This document shows, in pieces, positions 17,478 through 27,507 of a stretch of DNA of 64,000 nucleotides; the first letter of the stretch is position 1, and the number at the start of each line of letters is the position of its first letter. A program made the translations under genes and the position numbers. Under the pieces are notes generated by a model, which did not search any database, had not been told where the DNA came from, and worked only from the letters and a program-made list of their open reading frames with translations. This stretch comes from WHSW01 sp963767475 (GTDB lineage: Bacteria; Actinomycetota; Thermoleophilia; Solirubrobacterales; 70-9): contig CAVYEI010000003.1 in the NCBI GenBank assembly GCA_963767475.1, forward strand, positions 124,001 to 188,000, in the 5' to 3' direction.

Positions 17478-18298
17478 CCACCGATCGTCAACGCCTCGAC
17501 CTCCGCCCGGCGCCGCGGCGAAACCGCGAGGTAGTTGGAGTAGCCGAAGTAGTCGCGGTAGGGCTCGTAGGTCACCGGTTCGATGCCCGCGCCGCGAACC
17601 CGGAAGAGCACGTAGCGGTTCGACTCGAGCAGGTTGATCGCCTCACCCAGCGTGCTGCCGGCCGCCGCCCACAGCTTGTGGTACTCGAACTGAATCGCTC
17701 CGACCCGCTGCTGTTCGAGCGCCGACCTCGCGCCGCGAAGCACATGCAGGTCGTACCCCTCGGCGTCGATCTTGAGGAAATCGAGCTCGTCGATGTCGAA
17801 TCGGGCCAGGAGCTCGTCGACCGTGGTCAGCTCGACCTCGCGCGCGGTCGCGCCCGCGCGATGGGACGATTCGAGCAGTGACGATGATTCGCTGGCGCCG
17901 GCCCCTTCGAAGAACTGGGCCTGGCCGATGCGGTCCGACGCCGCGCCATGCACCACCGTGACGGCCGCCCGGTCGGCAAAGCGCTGCTCCAGCTGCCGAA
18001 CGGTGTCCTCCGCCGGCTCGACCAGCAGGCCGCGCGCGGTCTCGGGCGCCAGGCCGCAGAAGAGCGCCGACCAGTCACCGACGTTCGCACCGACGTCGAC
18101 AAAGGTCGACGACGCCGGCGCGAGCGCCCGTGTAACCGTCGCCTCCCCGTTGCGTTCCGGGTCGTCAGACCCATCGCCGAGGCGTTCGCGGATGATCACG
18201 TTGCAGGCATCGCGAAGCCAGAGCGCGCCACGGGCGACCGCGTCGAAGCGGGCGAGCCTGGCGGCGACGAGTAAGAGAATGTCGCGAAGGCGGCTCAA
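17474..18298 (-). CDS. FkbM-family methyltransferase, overlapping argD
   Basis: A 274-residue SAM methyltransferase. TFVDVGANVGDWSALFCGL is the FkbM motif I, LLVEPAEDTVRQLEQRF the ribose-binding strand, and VDELLARFDIDELDFLKIDAEGY the hallmark FkbM segment with KIDxEG. Family members O-methylate sugars or polyketides. The start is TTG at 18298, which overlaps the argD stop (TTGA), so translation is likely coupled to the arginine genes although the function fits the adjacent glycan locus. An open frame runs further upstream only as antisense of argD. Its end overlaps the exostosin-like gene by 4 bp, tail to tail. Confidence 0.82.
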   Translation of the reverse strand: MSRLRDILLLVAARLARFDAVARGALWLRDACNVIIRERLGDGSDDPERNGEATVTRALAPASSTFVDVGANVGDWSALFCGLAPETARGLLVEPAEDTVRQLEQRFADRAAVTVVHGAASDRIGQAQFFEGAGASESSSLLESSHRAGATAREVELTTVDELLARFDIDELDFLKIDAEGYDLHVLRGARSALEQQRVGAIQFEYHKLWAAAGSTLGEAINLLESNRYVLFRVRGAGIEPVTYEPYRDYFGYSNYLAVSPRRRAEVEALTIGG

Positions 18299-19467
18299 AG
18301 TGCCTCGGCGAGAATCCCAAGCGCCCGCTCGACGTCGGCCTCCTCGATCACCAGCGGCGGCAGGAAGCGCAGCATGCGCTCGCCGGGGACGTTGATCACC
18401 AGGCCGCGTGAGAGCGCCTCCGCGGCCACCTGAGCGGCGTCGACGCCGTCCGCCAGGGTGACCCCGACCATCAGCCCGCGGCCCCTGACCTCCTCGACCG
18501 CGTCGATCTCGGCGAGCCCGGCCTGAAACCGCTGCCCCAGCCCCCGTACGCGCTCCAGCAGCTCGGGATTGTCGATCACCTCGAGCGCCGCCACCGCCGC
18601 GGCGGCGGTGATCGGCGCCCCGGCGAAGGTCGAGCCGTGGTCGCCGCGGCTGAGCACCCCGGCGAGCTCGGGCGAGGTGACCACGGCGCCCACCGGCAGC
18701 CCGCCACCGAGAGCCTTGGCCGCGGTGAGCACGTCCGGGCGCACCGGAAGCTGCTCGTAGGCCCAAAGGGTTCCCGTCCTCCCCATCCCGCACTGGACCT
18801 CGTCGAAGACCAGCGCCGCCCCGGCCCGATCGCAGGCCTCGCGGGCGGCGACCAGGACCTCGTCGGCGATCGGGAAGATCCCCGCCTCGCCCTGGATCGG
18901 CTCGATCATCACCGCCGCGGTTTGCTCGCCGACCGCCTCGCGCAGGGCTTCCGCGTCGTCGCGGGGGACCGAGACGAACCCCTGCGGCAGCGGCCCGAAG
19001 AGGTCCTCGCGGGCGAGTTTCGGGGTCGCCGCGAGCGCTCCCAGGGTGCGGCCGTGAAAGGCGCCCTCGAGGGTGACGATCTCGGGCCGCTCGATCCCGT
19101 TCAGATGGGCGCGCTTGCGGACCAGCTTGATCGCGCACTCGCTCGCCTCGGCGCCCGAGTTGCAGAGGAACACGCGCCCGCCGAGGCTCGACTCCGCCAG
19201 TCGCTGCGAGAGCCACATCGCCGGCGCCGAGTAGTAGAGGTTCGAGCTGCCGGCGAGCGTCGCCGCCTGCTCGGTGATCGCGGCGACGATCAGCGGATGG
19301 CAGTGGCCGGCGTTGTGGACCGAGAGGCCGGCGAAGAAGTCGAGGTACTCGTTGCCCTCGGCGTCCCAGAGCCGCGCCCCCTCGCCGCGCACGAACTCGA
19401 CCGGGGCTCGGGCATAGGTGTCGATCGCATAGCGGGATTCGAGCTCCTGCAGCTCCTCGACGCTCAC
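18295..19467 (-). CDS. argD: Acetylornithine aminotransferase
   Basis: This PLP enzyme converts N-acetylglutamate semialdehyde to N-acetylornithine in arginine synthesis. The 390-residue length is normal. FFAGLSVHNAGHCHP and VFLCNSGAEASECAIKLVRK form the cofactor phosphate region, VFDEVQCGMGRTG contains the PLP-stacking Asp, and LTAAKALGGGLPVGA the Schiff-base lysine. The GTG start at 19467 overlaps the argB stop (GTGA). It is intact, unlike the upstream arginine genes, which carry many frame breaks. Confidence 0.95.
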   Translation of the reverse strand: MSVEELQELESRYAIDTYARAPVEFVRGEGARLWDAEGNEYLDFFAGLSVHNAGHCHPLIVAAITEQAATLAGSSNLYYSAPAMWLSQRLAESSLGGRVFLCNSGAEASECAIKLVRKRAHLNGIERPEIVTLEGAFHGRTLGALAATPKLAREDLFGPLPQGFVSVPRDDAEALREAVGEQTAAVMIEPIQGEAGIFPIADEVLVAAREACDRAGAALVFDEVQCGMGRTGTLWAYEQLPVRPDVLTAAKALGGGLPVGAVVTSPELAGVLSRGDHGSTFAGAPITAAAAVAALEVIDNPELLERVRGLGQRFQAGLAEIDAVEEVRGRGLMVGVTLADGVDAAQVAAEALSRGLVINVPGERMLRFLPPLVIEEADVERALGILAEAL

Positions 19468-20368
19468 GGGGTCACCATCGTGCCGATGCCGGCGTCGGTG
19501 AACAGCTCGAGCAGCAGGCTGTGCGGGCGCCGGCCGTCGATGATGTGAGCCGATCCGACCCCGCCCCGGATCGCCTCCGCGCAGGCGCCGAGCTTCGGCC
19601 GCATGCCGCCGGCGACCGAGCCGAGCGCGGCCTCGACCTCGTCCACGGTCGCGCGCGAGTTCAGCGAGCCCTCGTCGTCGGGATCGGCGAGCCAGCCGGC
19701 GACGTCGGTGAGGAAGATCGCCTTGTGCGCGGCCAGCGCCGCCGCGACCTTGCCGGCGGCCGTGTCGGCGTTGACGTTGTAGGAGCTGCCGTCGCGGTCG
19801 ACGCCGACCGAGGCGATCACGGGGATGTAGTCCTCGGCGATGTGGTTGAGGACGTCGACCGAGACGCCCTCGATCTCGCCGACGAAGCCGATCTCCTCGG
19901 CGTTCGCGTGCGGGCGGATCTCGAACAGCGCCCCGTCCTCGCCGGAGAGGCCGACGGCCGGCTGGCCGTGGCGGTTCAGCCGCGCGACGATGTCGGAGTT
20001 GACCTTGCCGAGCAGCACCATCTTCGCCACCTCGACCGTCGCCGGGTCGGAGACGCGAACGCCCTCGACGAACCTGACCTCCATCCCGAGACGCTGCATG
20101 TAGTCGGTGATGTCGGGGCCGCCGCCGTGGACGATCACCGGGTTGAGGCCGACGTACTTGAGCAGCACCACATCGGTGGCGAAGCCGTCGCGCAGCGCCT
20201 CGTCGTGCATCGCCGCGCCGCCGTACTTGATCACCACCGTGCGCCCGTGGAACTCGCGGATGTACGGCAGCGCCTCGAGCAGCGTCTCGACCGAAGACCT
20301 TCCTGGGACCCCGACGGCCCCGGAGGCGGAGCCGAGGAGCCGGCGGGCAGTTGTTCGGCGGGGGTCAT
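19464..20368 (-). CDS. argB: Acetylglutamate kinase, one frame break near the 5' end
   Basis: ArgB phosphorylates N-acetylglutamate. VVIKYGGAAM (Lys near the phosphate site), IVHGGGPDI, GLSGEDGALF and the C-terminal ALGSVAGGMRPKL region are canonical. From GTG 20237 to the end the frame is clean. The normal N-terminal residues ETLLEALPYIREFHGRT are encoded just upstream in the same frame but have no start. The ATG at 20368, which overlaps the argJ stop as ATGA, opens MTPAEQLPAGSSAPPPG in another frame. The frames must join between about 20295 and 20310. This looks like an indel error rather than biology. Confidence 0.9.
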
Positions 20369-21520
20369 GTCGTGTACTCGGCGTTGATGCGGATGTACTC
20401 GTGGTTGAGGTCGGAGAAGTACATCGTGCGCGCTTGCCTCGCCGCGACCGAGGCGAATCCGCGACCTCGGCCTCGGCGTCCTCGCCGGCGAGCGCCGTCG
20501 GCGTCGATCACCTCGGGTCCGAGCTCGTCGAGCGGCTCGCCCGCCAGCGCCATCCCCGCGGCCTGGGCGATCCGGCCCCAGTTCGGGTCGCGCCCGTAGA
20601 GCGCCGTCTTGACCAGCGGCGAGTTGGCGATCGCCCGCGCAACCCGGTCGGCCTCCTCGGGCGAGGCGGCCTCGGTGACCTCGATCCGGCCGACCCGGGT
20701 CGCGCCCTCGCCGTCGGCGACGATCTCGAGCGCGAGCTGCAGCAGCACGGCGTCGAGCAGTCCGTCGGGAAGCGGCGCACCCGCGGCTGCCCGTCGCCTG
20801 CAGCAGGACCGTGTCGTTGGTGCTCATCTGGCCGTCGACCGTGATCCGCTCGAACGAGCGCTCGACGGCGGCGCGTAGCGCGCGCCTGTGGTTCGGCGAT
20901 CTCGGCGTCGGTCTGCACGAAGCAGAGCATGGTCGCGAAGCCGGGCTCGATCATCCCCGCGCCCTTCGCCTGGGCGGAGACGGTCACGCCGCCGGCCCTG
21001 ACCGTGCAGGCCTTCGGCGCGCTGTCGGTGGTCATGATCGCCCTGGTGAAATCGGCGCCGCCGCGCTCGGAGAGCGCCGCCGCCGCCTTGCCGACGCCGC
21101 GGAGGACGTCGTCGACGCGCAGCGGCACGCCGATCACGCCGGTCTCGGCGACGGCGACCGTGCGCGGCTCGGCGCCGATCGCCTCGGCGGCGGCATCGCG
21201 CATCGCCAGCGCATCGGCGTAGCCCTGCTCGCCGGTGGCGGCGTTGGCGTTGCCGGAGTTGACCACCGCGGCCCGGATCGCCGCCGGCGTCGCATCCTCG
21301 CGACAGACGCGGATCGGCGCCGCGGCGGCGGCGTTGCGCGTCAGCAGCAGCGCGGAGCGCACCGGGCCCGGGTCGTCGCAGGCGACGAGGCCGACGTCGG
21401 TCTCGCCGCCGTCCTTGAGCCCGCAGGCGCGCCCGCGGCACGAAAGCCCGGCGCGAGCTCGGCAGGTTCCAGCTCCTCGACGCCGGCCGGCGCGGCGACC
21501 CAGCGCGAGCTGAACCTCAC
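20365..21520 (-). CDS. argJ: Bifunctional glutamate N-acetyltransferase/ornithine acetyltransferase, several frame breaks
   Basis: ArgJ recycles the acetyl group between N-acetylornithine and glutamate and self-cleaves at a Thr. The pieces in order are FSSRWVAAPAGVEELEPAEL (start GTG 21520), CGLKDGGETDVGLVACDDPG, AVVNSGNANAATGEQGY, KGAGMIEPGFATMLCF (cleavage region), MSTNDTVLLQATG, LVKTALYGRDPNWGRIAQAA, LAGEDAEAEVA, IRLGRGEASA and MYFSDLNHEYIRINAEYTT. They lie in different frames, with joins near 21425, 20895, 20780, 20500, 20460 and 20422. Near the C-terminus three successive single extra bases restore frame. All conserved segments remain, so a functional gene with consensus errors is the best reading. 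Confidence 0.88.
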
Positions 21521-21527
21521 CGGAAGC

Positions 21528-22577
21528 TCACCGCAGCCCGTCCGTCTCGTCGAGCCCGAGCATCAGGTTGAGGTTCTGGATCGCCTGGCCGGCGGCGCCC
21601 TTCCAGAGGTTGTCGATCGCGGCGAAGACGACCGCGCGGCCGCTCGCCGAGCGGTGATCGCGTGGATCCGGCAGAGGTTGGTCTCGCGCACGTCGCGCAC
21701 GCCCGGGCGGCTCGTCGACCACCTCGACGAACGGGTCGTCCGCGTAACGCTCGGCGTACAGCTCGCCGATCTCCTCGACTGGCTCGGCCAGAGCTCCACA
21801 TAACAGCTCGCCAGCAACCCCTGGTCGATCGGCAGCAGATGCGGCACAAAGGTGACCGGGGGGCCGAGACCTCACCGCGCACGCCCGGAGGCGAAGCCGA
21901 GGACGTGGCGCGAGTTATTCGCTTCAGCTCCTGCTCGATCTCGGGCAGGTGGCGGTGGCCGTCGGCCGCGTAGGGCATGAGGTTCTCGGTCAGGTTGACG
22001 AGCGAGAGCCGCTCCCCTCCCCCGCGCCCGGCGCCCGAGACGCCGGACTTGGCGTCGATCACCACCGAACCGATCAGGCCGCGCTCGGCCAGCGGCGCCA
22101 GCGCCAGCAGCGCCGCGGTCGGATAGCAGCCGGGGTTGGCGACCAGCTCGGCGAGCGCGATGCGCTCGCGATCGAGCTCGGTGAGCCCGTAGACGGCGTT
22201 CTCGAGCAGGTCTGGGTCGCCGTGGGGCCCGTACCAGAGCTCGTAGGTGGCGGCGTCGACGAGCCGGAAGTCGGCCGAGAGGTCGACGACCGGCAGGCCC
22301 ATGCCCGCGCATCTCGGCGACCACCGGAGCGGCGGCGGCGTGCGGGTAGGCGACGATCGCCGCCTCGACGTCCTCGAGCAGCGCCAGGTCGAGCTCGGTG
22401 AGCTCGACCGGGCAGCGGTAGCGGGGGTAGAGCCGGTCGAGCCGCGCTGCCGGCCTCGCTGCGCGAGGTTGCCGCCGCCAGCTCGAGCCGCGGATGGCGC
22501 CAGACGAGCTCGGCGGCCAGCGCTCCGGCGTAGCCGGAGGCACCGGCGACGACGACCCTGGGGTCGTCCTCACTCAC
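21528..22577 (-). CDS. argC: N-acetyl-gamma-glutamyl-phosphate reductase, several frame breaks
   Basis: ArgC makes N-acetylglutamate semialdehyde with NADPH. VVVAGASGYAGALAAELVWR is the nucleotide-binding start, ELVANPGCYPTAALLAL holds the catalytic Cys, PHLLPIDQGLLASCYVEL and AIDNLWKGAAGQAIQNLNLM form the C-terminal part, and the protein ends LDETDGLR. The start is GTG 22577, overlapping the pheT stop. Frame joins are needed near 22440, 22310 and 21860 and several times between 21800 and 21640. Around 21853-21912 the text between ELKRIT and VTFVPHLL (TSSASPPG) is longer than usual. The other frame runs to a stop at 21517, but DGLR at 21528 is the typical end. Confidence 0.88.
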
Positions 22578-25056
22578 GCGATCGAGCCCGCCGATCTCGG
22601 CCAAGCGCCAGCTTGATCCGCTCGCGCTGTGCGCGCGACCTCCTCGTCGGTGAGCGTCCGATCGGGGGCGCGGAACTCGAGCCGCAGGGCAAGGCTCTTG
22701 GTCCCCTGCTCGAGCTGCGAGCCGCGGTAGAGGTCGAAGATCTCCGCCCGCTCGAGCAGGCTGCCGCCGCCGGCGCGGATCGCGTCGCGGACGCGCTCGG
22801 CCGAGACGTCGTCGGCGACGGTCACCGCCAGGTCCTGGAGCACCGCCGGATGCGTGGTCACGTCCTCGTAGGTCTCCGCCCCGAGCCCGGAGGCCATGGC
22901 CAGCGGCGCCAGATCGAGCTCGAAGGCGACCGCCCCGGGCAGGTCCCAGGCGCGGGCGACCAGCGGATGGAGCTCGCCCAGCCAGCCGGCCTGGGCACCG
23001 CCGAAGCCTCGACCGCGGCGGCGCGGCCGGGATGCAGGAACGGCTCCGGATGGCGGGGTGAGCCCGAGCGTCGTCGCCGAGCTCAGCCGCGAGCAGCTCG
23101 AGCACGCCCTTGAGCGAGAAGAAGCCGGCGGCGTCCGGGTCCGCGTCCGCGCTCAGCCACGATGGCGGTCGCAGCGCGCCGACGACCAGCCCGGCGAGGC
23201 GGTGCGGCTCGCGCACCGGGGCGGGGATCCTGCCGGCGAAGTGGCCCCGCGAGCGGCTCCGCCCTCGGTCGGCGCCGGCTCGGCCAGGTACGCACGCCCG
23301 GACTCGAACAGCGCCACCCGCTCGGCGCCGCGGGCGAGGTTGTGGCGAGCACCGTCGAGCAGCCCGCCGAGCAGGGTCGTGCGCATCAACCGCAGCTCCT
23401 CGGAGATCGGGTTCTGCGTCGGCGACGGCGGGGCGGCGCGGATCGTCGCCCGGCAGCCGCAGCCGCTCGGCGAGCCCGGCGTCGACGAACGCCCAGGCGA
23501 CGATCTCGTCGAAGCCGAGGTCGCGCATCAGGTCCTCGGCCCGGCGGCGGATCGACTGCTCGCGGCTGAGCCCGCCGACGCGCTCGGCGTGCTCGGGGAG
23601 CGTGCGCGGCAGGCGGTCGAGCCCGTGCAGCCGCCCGACCTCCTCGATCAGGTCGACCTCGCGGGTGACGTCGTAGTGGCGATGCAGCGGCACGGTCGCG
23701 GTCAGGTCGGCTTCGCCCTCGGTCTCGACCTCGAACCCGAGCCCGCTCAGGTGCTGCTCGGACTCCGCACGCTCGACCTCGATCCCGAGCAGCGCGTCGA
23801 CGCGCGAACCGTGGAGGGAGATCACGTGGGCCGGTGGGACGTCGGCGGCGACGTCGATCGTCCCCGGCACCGATTTCGCCCCGCAGAGCTCGACCAACAG
23901 CCGCGAAGCGATCCGCTGGGCGCGCAGCGCGAGCTCGGGATGGAGCCCCTTCTCGTTGCGCGCGGAGGCCTCGCGTGCGGAGGCCGAGCATCGCCGAGGT
24001 GCGCAGGATGTTGGGCCCGTTCCAGGTCGCCACCTCGAGCAGGACGCGGGTGGTCGCCTCGGAGACCTCGGAGACCTGGCCGCCCATGATCCCGGCGATC
24101 CCGGTCGGCCGCTCGCGGTCGCAGACGAGCACCGTCTCGGCGTCGAAGCTCCGCTCGACCCCGTCGAGGGTCGTCATCTTCTCGCCCTCGCGCGCGGTCC
24201 GGACGATGATCTCGCCACCCGGGACCTTGTCGAGGTCGAAGGCGTGCAAGGGCTGGGCCGTGATCAGCATCACGTAGTTGGTGATATCGACGACGTTGGA
24301 GATCGGGCGCTGGCCGGCGGCGGCGAGCCGCGCCTTGAGCCAGGCGGGCGACGGGCCCGATGGTCGACATCGGTGAAGGCTCTGGCGCTGAATCGCGGGA
24401 CAGAGCTCCGGCACCTCGACGGTGACCGAGGCCAGGTCGTCCACCGAACCCTCCCCCGCCGCCTCGACCTCGTCCGCGTCCCACGGCGGCGGCGCCAGCT
24501 CGGCGCCGGTGATCGCGTGCACCTCGCGCGCGACCCCGTAGACGCCCATGCAGTCGACCCGGTTCGGGTTCAGGTCGAGCTCGAGCACGGCATCGGAGAC
24601 CGCCAGCACGTCGGCCAAAGGCGTGCCGGGGGCGGCGTCGCTCTCCAGGACCATGATCCCCTCGTGCTCGTCGGAGAGCTCGAGCTCGCGCTCGGAGAGG
24701 ATCATCCCGTTCGACTCGACCCCCCGCAGCTTCGCCTTCTTCAGCTTCGTCCCGTCCGGCATCACGGCCCCGGGCAGCGCCACGGCGACCGTCTGCCCGG
24801 CGGCGACGTTCGGGGCGCCGCAGACGATCGTCCGGGTGCCGTCGCCGTCCTCGACCTCGCAGACGCTGAGCCGGTCGGCGTCGGGATGCTTGCCGGCGGA
24901 GACCACGTGGCCGACGACGAAGCCGTCGCTCGACTGGACCCCGACCCGGCTCACGCGCTCGACCTCGACCGCGCGCATCGAGAGCAGCTCGGCGACCTCC
25001 TCGGGCTCGAGCCCCGGATCGCAGTAGTGGGCCAGCCAGGAGTAGGGAACCTTCAC
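22574..25056 (-). CDS. pheT: Phenylalanyl-tRNA synthetase beta subunit, several frame breaks
   Basis: PheT is the structural and editing subunit of the (alpha-beta)2 synthetase. Recognised in order: KVPYSWLAHYCDPGLEPEEV (start GTG 25056, GAGG upstream), the tRNA-binding/EMAP-like domain VVSAGKHPDADRLSVCEV, the B3/B4 editing domain (LHAFDLDKVPGGEIIVRTA, MGGQVSEVSEATT), B5 (LGFEVETEGEADLTATVPLH), the catalytic-like core (RRRAEDLMRDLGFDEIVAWA, MRTTLLGGLLDGARHNLA) and the anticodon-binding FDX domain (LQDLAVTVADDVSAERVRDA, LTDEEV). These lie in at least three frames, with joins near 24410, 24360, 23970, 23440, 23270, 23060, 23000 and 22620. Length is normal once joined. The exact C-terminus is uncertain; I use the stop at 22574. 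Confidence 0.9.
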
Positions 25057-25066
25057 GACGGTGCCC

Positions 25067-26175
25067 TCATGCGAATTGCCCCAGGAAGCGGACGTCGTTT
25101 TCGAAGAACAGGCGCAGGTCGGGGATCCCGTGCTTGAGCATCGCGATCCGCTCGATCCCCATCCCGAAGGCGAATCCCTGGGTCGTCTCGGGGTCGTACT
25201 CGCCCCTCGACGAACCCGAACACGTTCGGGTCGACCATCCCGGCGCCGAGGATCTCGATCCAGCCGGTGCCCTTGCAGAGCGGGTCGCGCTCGCCGCCGG
25301 GCAGCGTCCCGGTGCCGTCGCAGGCAAAGCAGGAGACGTCGACCTGCACCGAGGGCTCTGTGAACGGGAAGTAGTCCGGCTTCAGCCGCGTTCGGCGCTC
25401 CGGGCCGAAGAGCGCCTTCGCCGCGTGCTCGAGCGTTCCGGCGAGGTCGGTGAGCGAGATCCCCTCGGCGACCGCGAGCCCCTCGACCTGGCGGAACATC
25501 GGCGAGTGGGTGGCGTCGATCGTGTCGCGGCGATAGACGGTGCCGGGGACGATGATGAAGATCGGCGGCTCCTGGGCCTCCATCGCGCGCACCTGCATCG
25601 GCGAGGTGTGGGTGCGCAGCAGCACCTCGCGCGGTCCCGGCGGCAGGCCCTGCTCGTTGACGACGCCTTCGGGCAACGTCTCGAGGTCGACGTAGAAGCT
25701 GTCCTGGACTGGCCCGCGCCGGGTGCCCGGGCGGATGGTTGAGGGCGGTGAAGTTGTAGTAGTCGTGTTCGACCTCGGGACCCTCGAGCACGCGATAGCC
25801 GAGCCCGACGAAGATGTCCTCGATCTCGCGCCGCGTCCGGGTCAGCAGATGCAGGTGGCCCGCCGCCACCGGCGGCGCCCCCGGCAGGGTGACGTCGATC
25901 GCGTCGCCGGCGAGCGCGCTCTCGATCTCGCCAGCCTCGAGCTGCTCCCGCCGGGCCTCGAGCTCGGCCTCGAGCGCCTCCCGGGCAGCGTTGGCGCCGG
26001 CGCCCACCGGTCCGCGCTCGCTCGGCTCGAGCTCTGAGATCCCGCGCAGGATCCCGGTCAGCTCCGACTTCCGCCCCAGGTACCTGACCCGAAGCTGCTC
26101 GAGCGCCGCGGCGTCGGCCGCGTCGGCGATCGCCGCCGACGCCTCGGTACGCAGGTTCTCGATCTTCTCCAGCAT
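25067..26175 (-). CDS. pheS: Phenylalanyl-tRNA synthetase alpha subunit, two frame breaks
   Basis: The catalytic subunit, a class II synthetase. The N-terminal coiled coil starts MLEKIENLRTEASAAIADAA. The active-site pieces are YNFTALNHPPGHPAR (motif 1 region), RTHTSPMQVRAMEAQEPP, VYRRDTIDATHSPMFRQVEG (motif 2) and GFAFGMGIERIAMLKHGI (motif 3), ending FLGQFA. Frame joins fall near 25708, where one extra base separates HPARAS from QDSFYVDLE, and near 25205, where a four-G run must be three G to give FVEGEYDPETTQG. ATG 26175 overlaps the stop of the upstream methyltransferase as TGATG. pheT starts 10 bp downstream. Confidence 0.92.
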
Positions 26176-26862
26176 CAGCTCTCGCCCTCGGCGGCGGCCG
26201 ACGATATCCGTCCCAGCGCAATCGCCGCCGCGGCGGCGACGTTGAGCGACTCCGCCCCGCCGCGCAGAGGGATCGTCCACAGGCGCTCGCAGTGCTCGAG
26301 AACTTCCGGCGGCAGGCCCTCGCGCTCGCTGCCGAGGCAGATACCGCCGACCGGAACATCGTCGGGCGGTGTCCCTCCGTGGGCCACGAGCCCGACCGCC
26401 GGCGCCGGCACTGTCGCCGAACCCGCCCGGCATCACCTCCTGGGCGAAGATCGAGCCCATGCTCGCGCGGACGGCCTTCGGACCCCAGGGGTCGGCCGTG
26501 CCCGGACCGATAACCACGCGCGCGCGCAACAGCGCGTGGGTGCTGCGAATGATCGCGCCGACGTTGCCCGGATCGCCGATCCCGTGCAGGTAAACAGTCA
26601 GTCCGTCGGTGGACGTGGTCCAGATCTGCGGGTAGACGCCGATCACCCGCGCCCCCGAGCCGAGTGTCGAGACCGCGTCCAGGAGCGCCGGCTCGACGTC
26701 CTCCCCGGCCCGGAGTACGAACTCCGGCTCCCACCCGACCGCCTCCGCCGCCTCGACCAGATCCTCGCCCTCGGCGACGAACAGGCCCTCGCGCTGGCGG
26801 TGCTTGTGCTCCGCCAGCTTGCGGATCAGCTTCAGCTTCTCGTTGTCCTTGCTCGTGATCAT
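26175..26862 (-). CDS. TrmH/SpoU-family RNA 2'-O-methyltransferase, one frame break
   Basis: A SPOUT-fold methyltransferase usually located between rplT and pheS in actinobacteria. The substrate-binding N-domain has KLIRKLAEHKHRQREGLFVA. SPOUT motifs 1-3 are LHGIGDPGNVGAIIRSTHAL, GGICLGSEREGLPPEVLEHC and IPLRGGAESLNVAAAAAIAL. Near 26412 one extra base splits EVMPGGFGD from VPAPAVGLVAHGG. The ATG at 26862 gives the expected N-terminus MITSKDNEKLK; the frame upstream is only a TTG extension. The target nucleotide, probably in 23S rRNA, cannot be fixed from sequence. Confidence 0.87.
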
Positions 26863-26925
26863 CGTTTCAGTCCACAAAAAAGGCGCCTCCTGGGCGCCCG
26901 GTGGAAGTTCGTTTCGGCGGTCAGC

Positions 26926-27285
26926 TCAGGCCGCCACGGCCTCCCGGGCTTGCTCGGCAAATCGGCGAAACGCCTCCGGATCGCGCACGGCGATGTCGGC
27001 CAGCATCTTGCGGTTGACCTCGACGCCGGCCTCGTTGAGGCCGTGGATGAATTGCGAGTAGCTCATCCCCTCGCGCCGCGCGGCGGCGTTGATGCGGATG
27101 ATCCACAGCTTTCGCATCTCGCGCTTGCGCACCCGCCGGTCGCGATACGCGTACTGGCCCGAGCGCATGAGCTGCTCGTTTGCGAACCGGTAGCTCGAAT
27201 GCTTGCGCCCCCAGTAGCCCTTGGCCTGCTTGAGGACCTTCTTCTTGCGCCGCTTGCGGGCGACGGCGTTCGTCGCCCTGCTCAC
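26926..27285 (-). CDS. rplT: 50S ribosomal protein L20
   Basis: A 119-residue basic protein with the full L20 pattern: MSRATNAVARKRRKKKVLKQ, GYWGRKHSSYRFANEQLMRS, LWIIRINAAARREGMSYSQF and HGLNEAGVEVNRKMLADIAV. L20 binds 23S rRNA early in 50S assembly. GTG at 27285 overlaps the rpmI stop (GTGA), so the two are translationally coupled. The 64-bp gap to the TrmH gene downstream shows no terminator. Confidence 0.97.
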   Translation of the reverse strand: MSRATNAVARKRRKKKVLKQAKGYWGRKHSSYRFANEQLMRSGQYAYRDRRVRKREMRKLWIIRINAAARREGMSYSQFIHGLNEAGVEVNRKMLADIAVRDPEAFRRFAEQAREAVAA

Positions 27286-27482
27286 TTGCCGCCTCCGAGC
27301 AGCCGGTTGACCGACTTCGTGTCGTGCGGCGAGATCTCGACCGGGCGCGCCATCCGCCGCTTGCGCTTCGGCGACTTCTTCTCCAGGATGTGGCTCGAGT
27401 ACGCGCGCCGGCCGCGCAGCTTGCCGCCGGCGGTCTTGCGAAAGCGCTTCTTGGCGCCCGAATGGGTCTTCATCTTCGGCAT
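27282..27482 (-). CDS. rpmI: 50S ribosomal protein L35
   Basis: A 66-residue protein with the L35 signature MPKMKTHSGAKKRFRKTAGG and a basic middle KKSPKRKRRMARP. It lies between infC and rplT, the universal order. Upstream, towards infC, is a 156-bp gap that carries a 2 x 56-bp tandem repeat. Confidence 0.97.
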   Translation of the reverse strand: MPKMKTHSGAKKRFRKTAGGKLRGRRAYSSHILEKKSPKRKRRMARPVEISPHDTKSVNRLLGGGK

Positions 27483-27507
27483 CGGGCCGACTATTGAAGC
27501 AGACCTG

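Noticed and set aside
20290..26450. Programmed frameshifting or pseudogene decay in the arg/phe genes
   Set aside because: There are too many sites, with no slippery heptamers, and all conserved motifs are kept. Essential pheST makes decay implausible; sequence error fits better.
22074..26877. Very long minus-strand frames that seem to fuse pheS with pheT and pheT with argC
   Set aside because: The fusions come from frame breaks that hide stop codons. Each gene's normal start, stop and overlap can be located, so no natural fusion protein is claimed.
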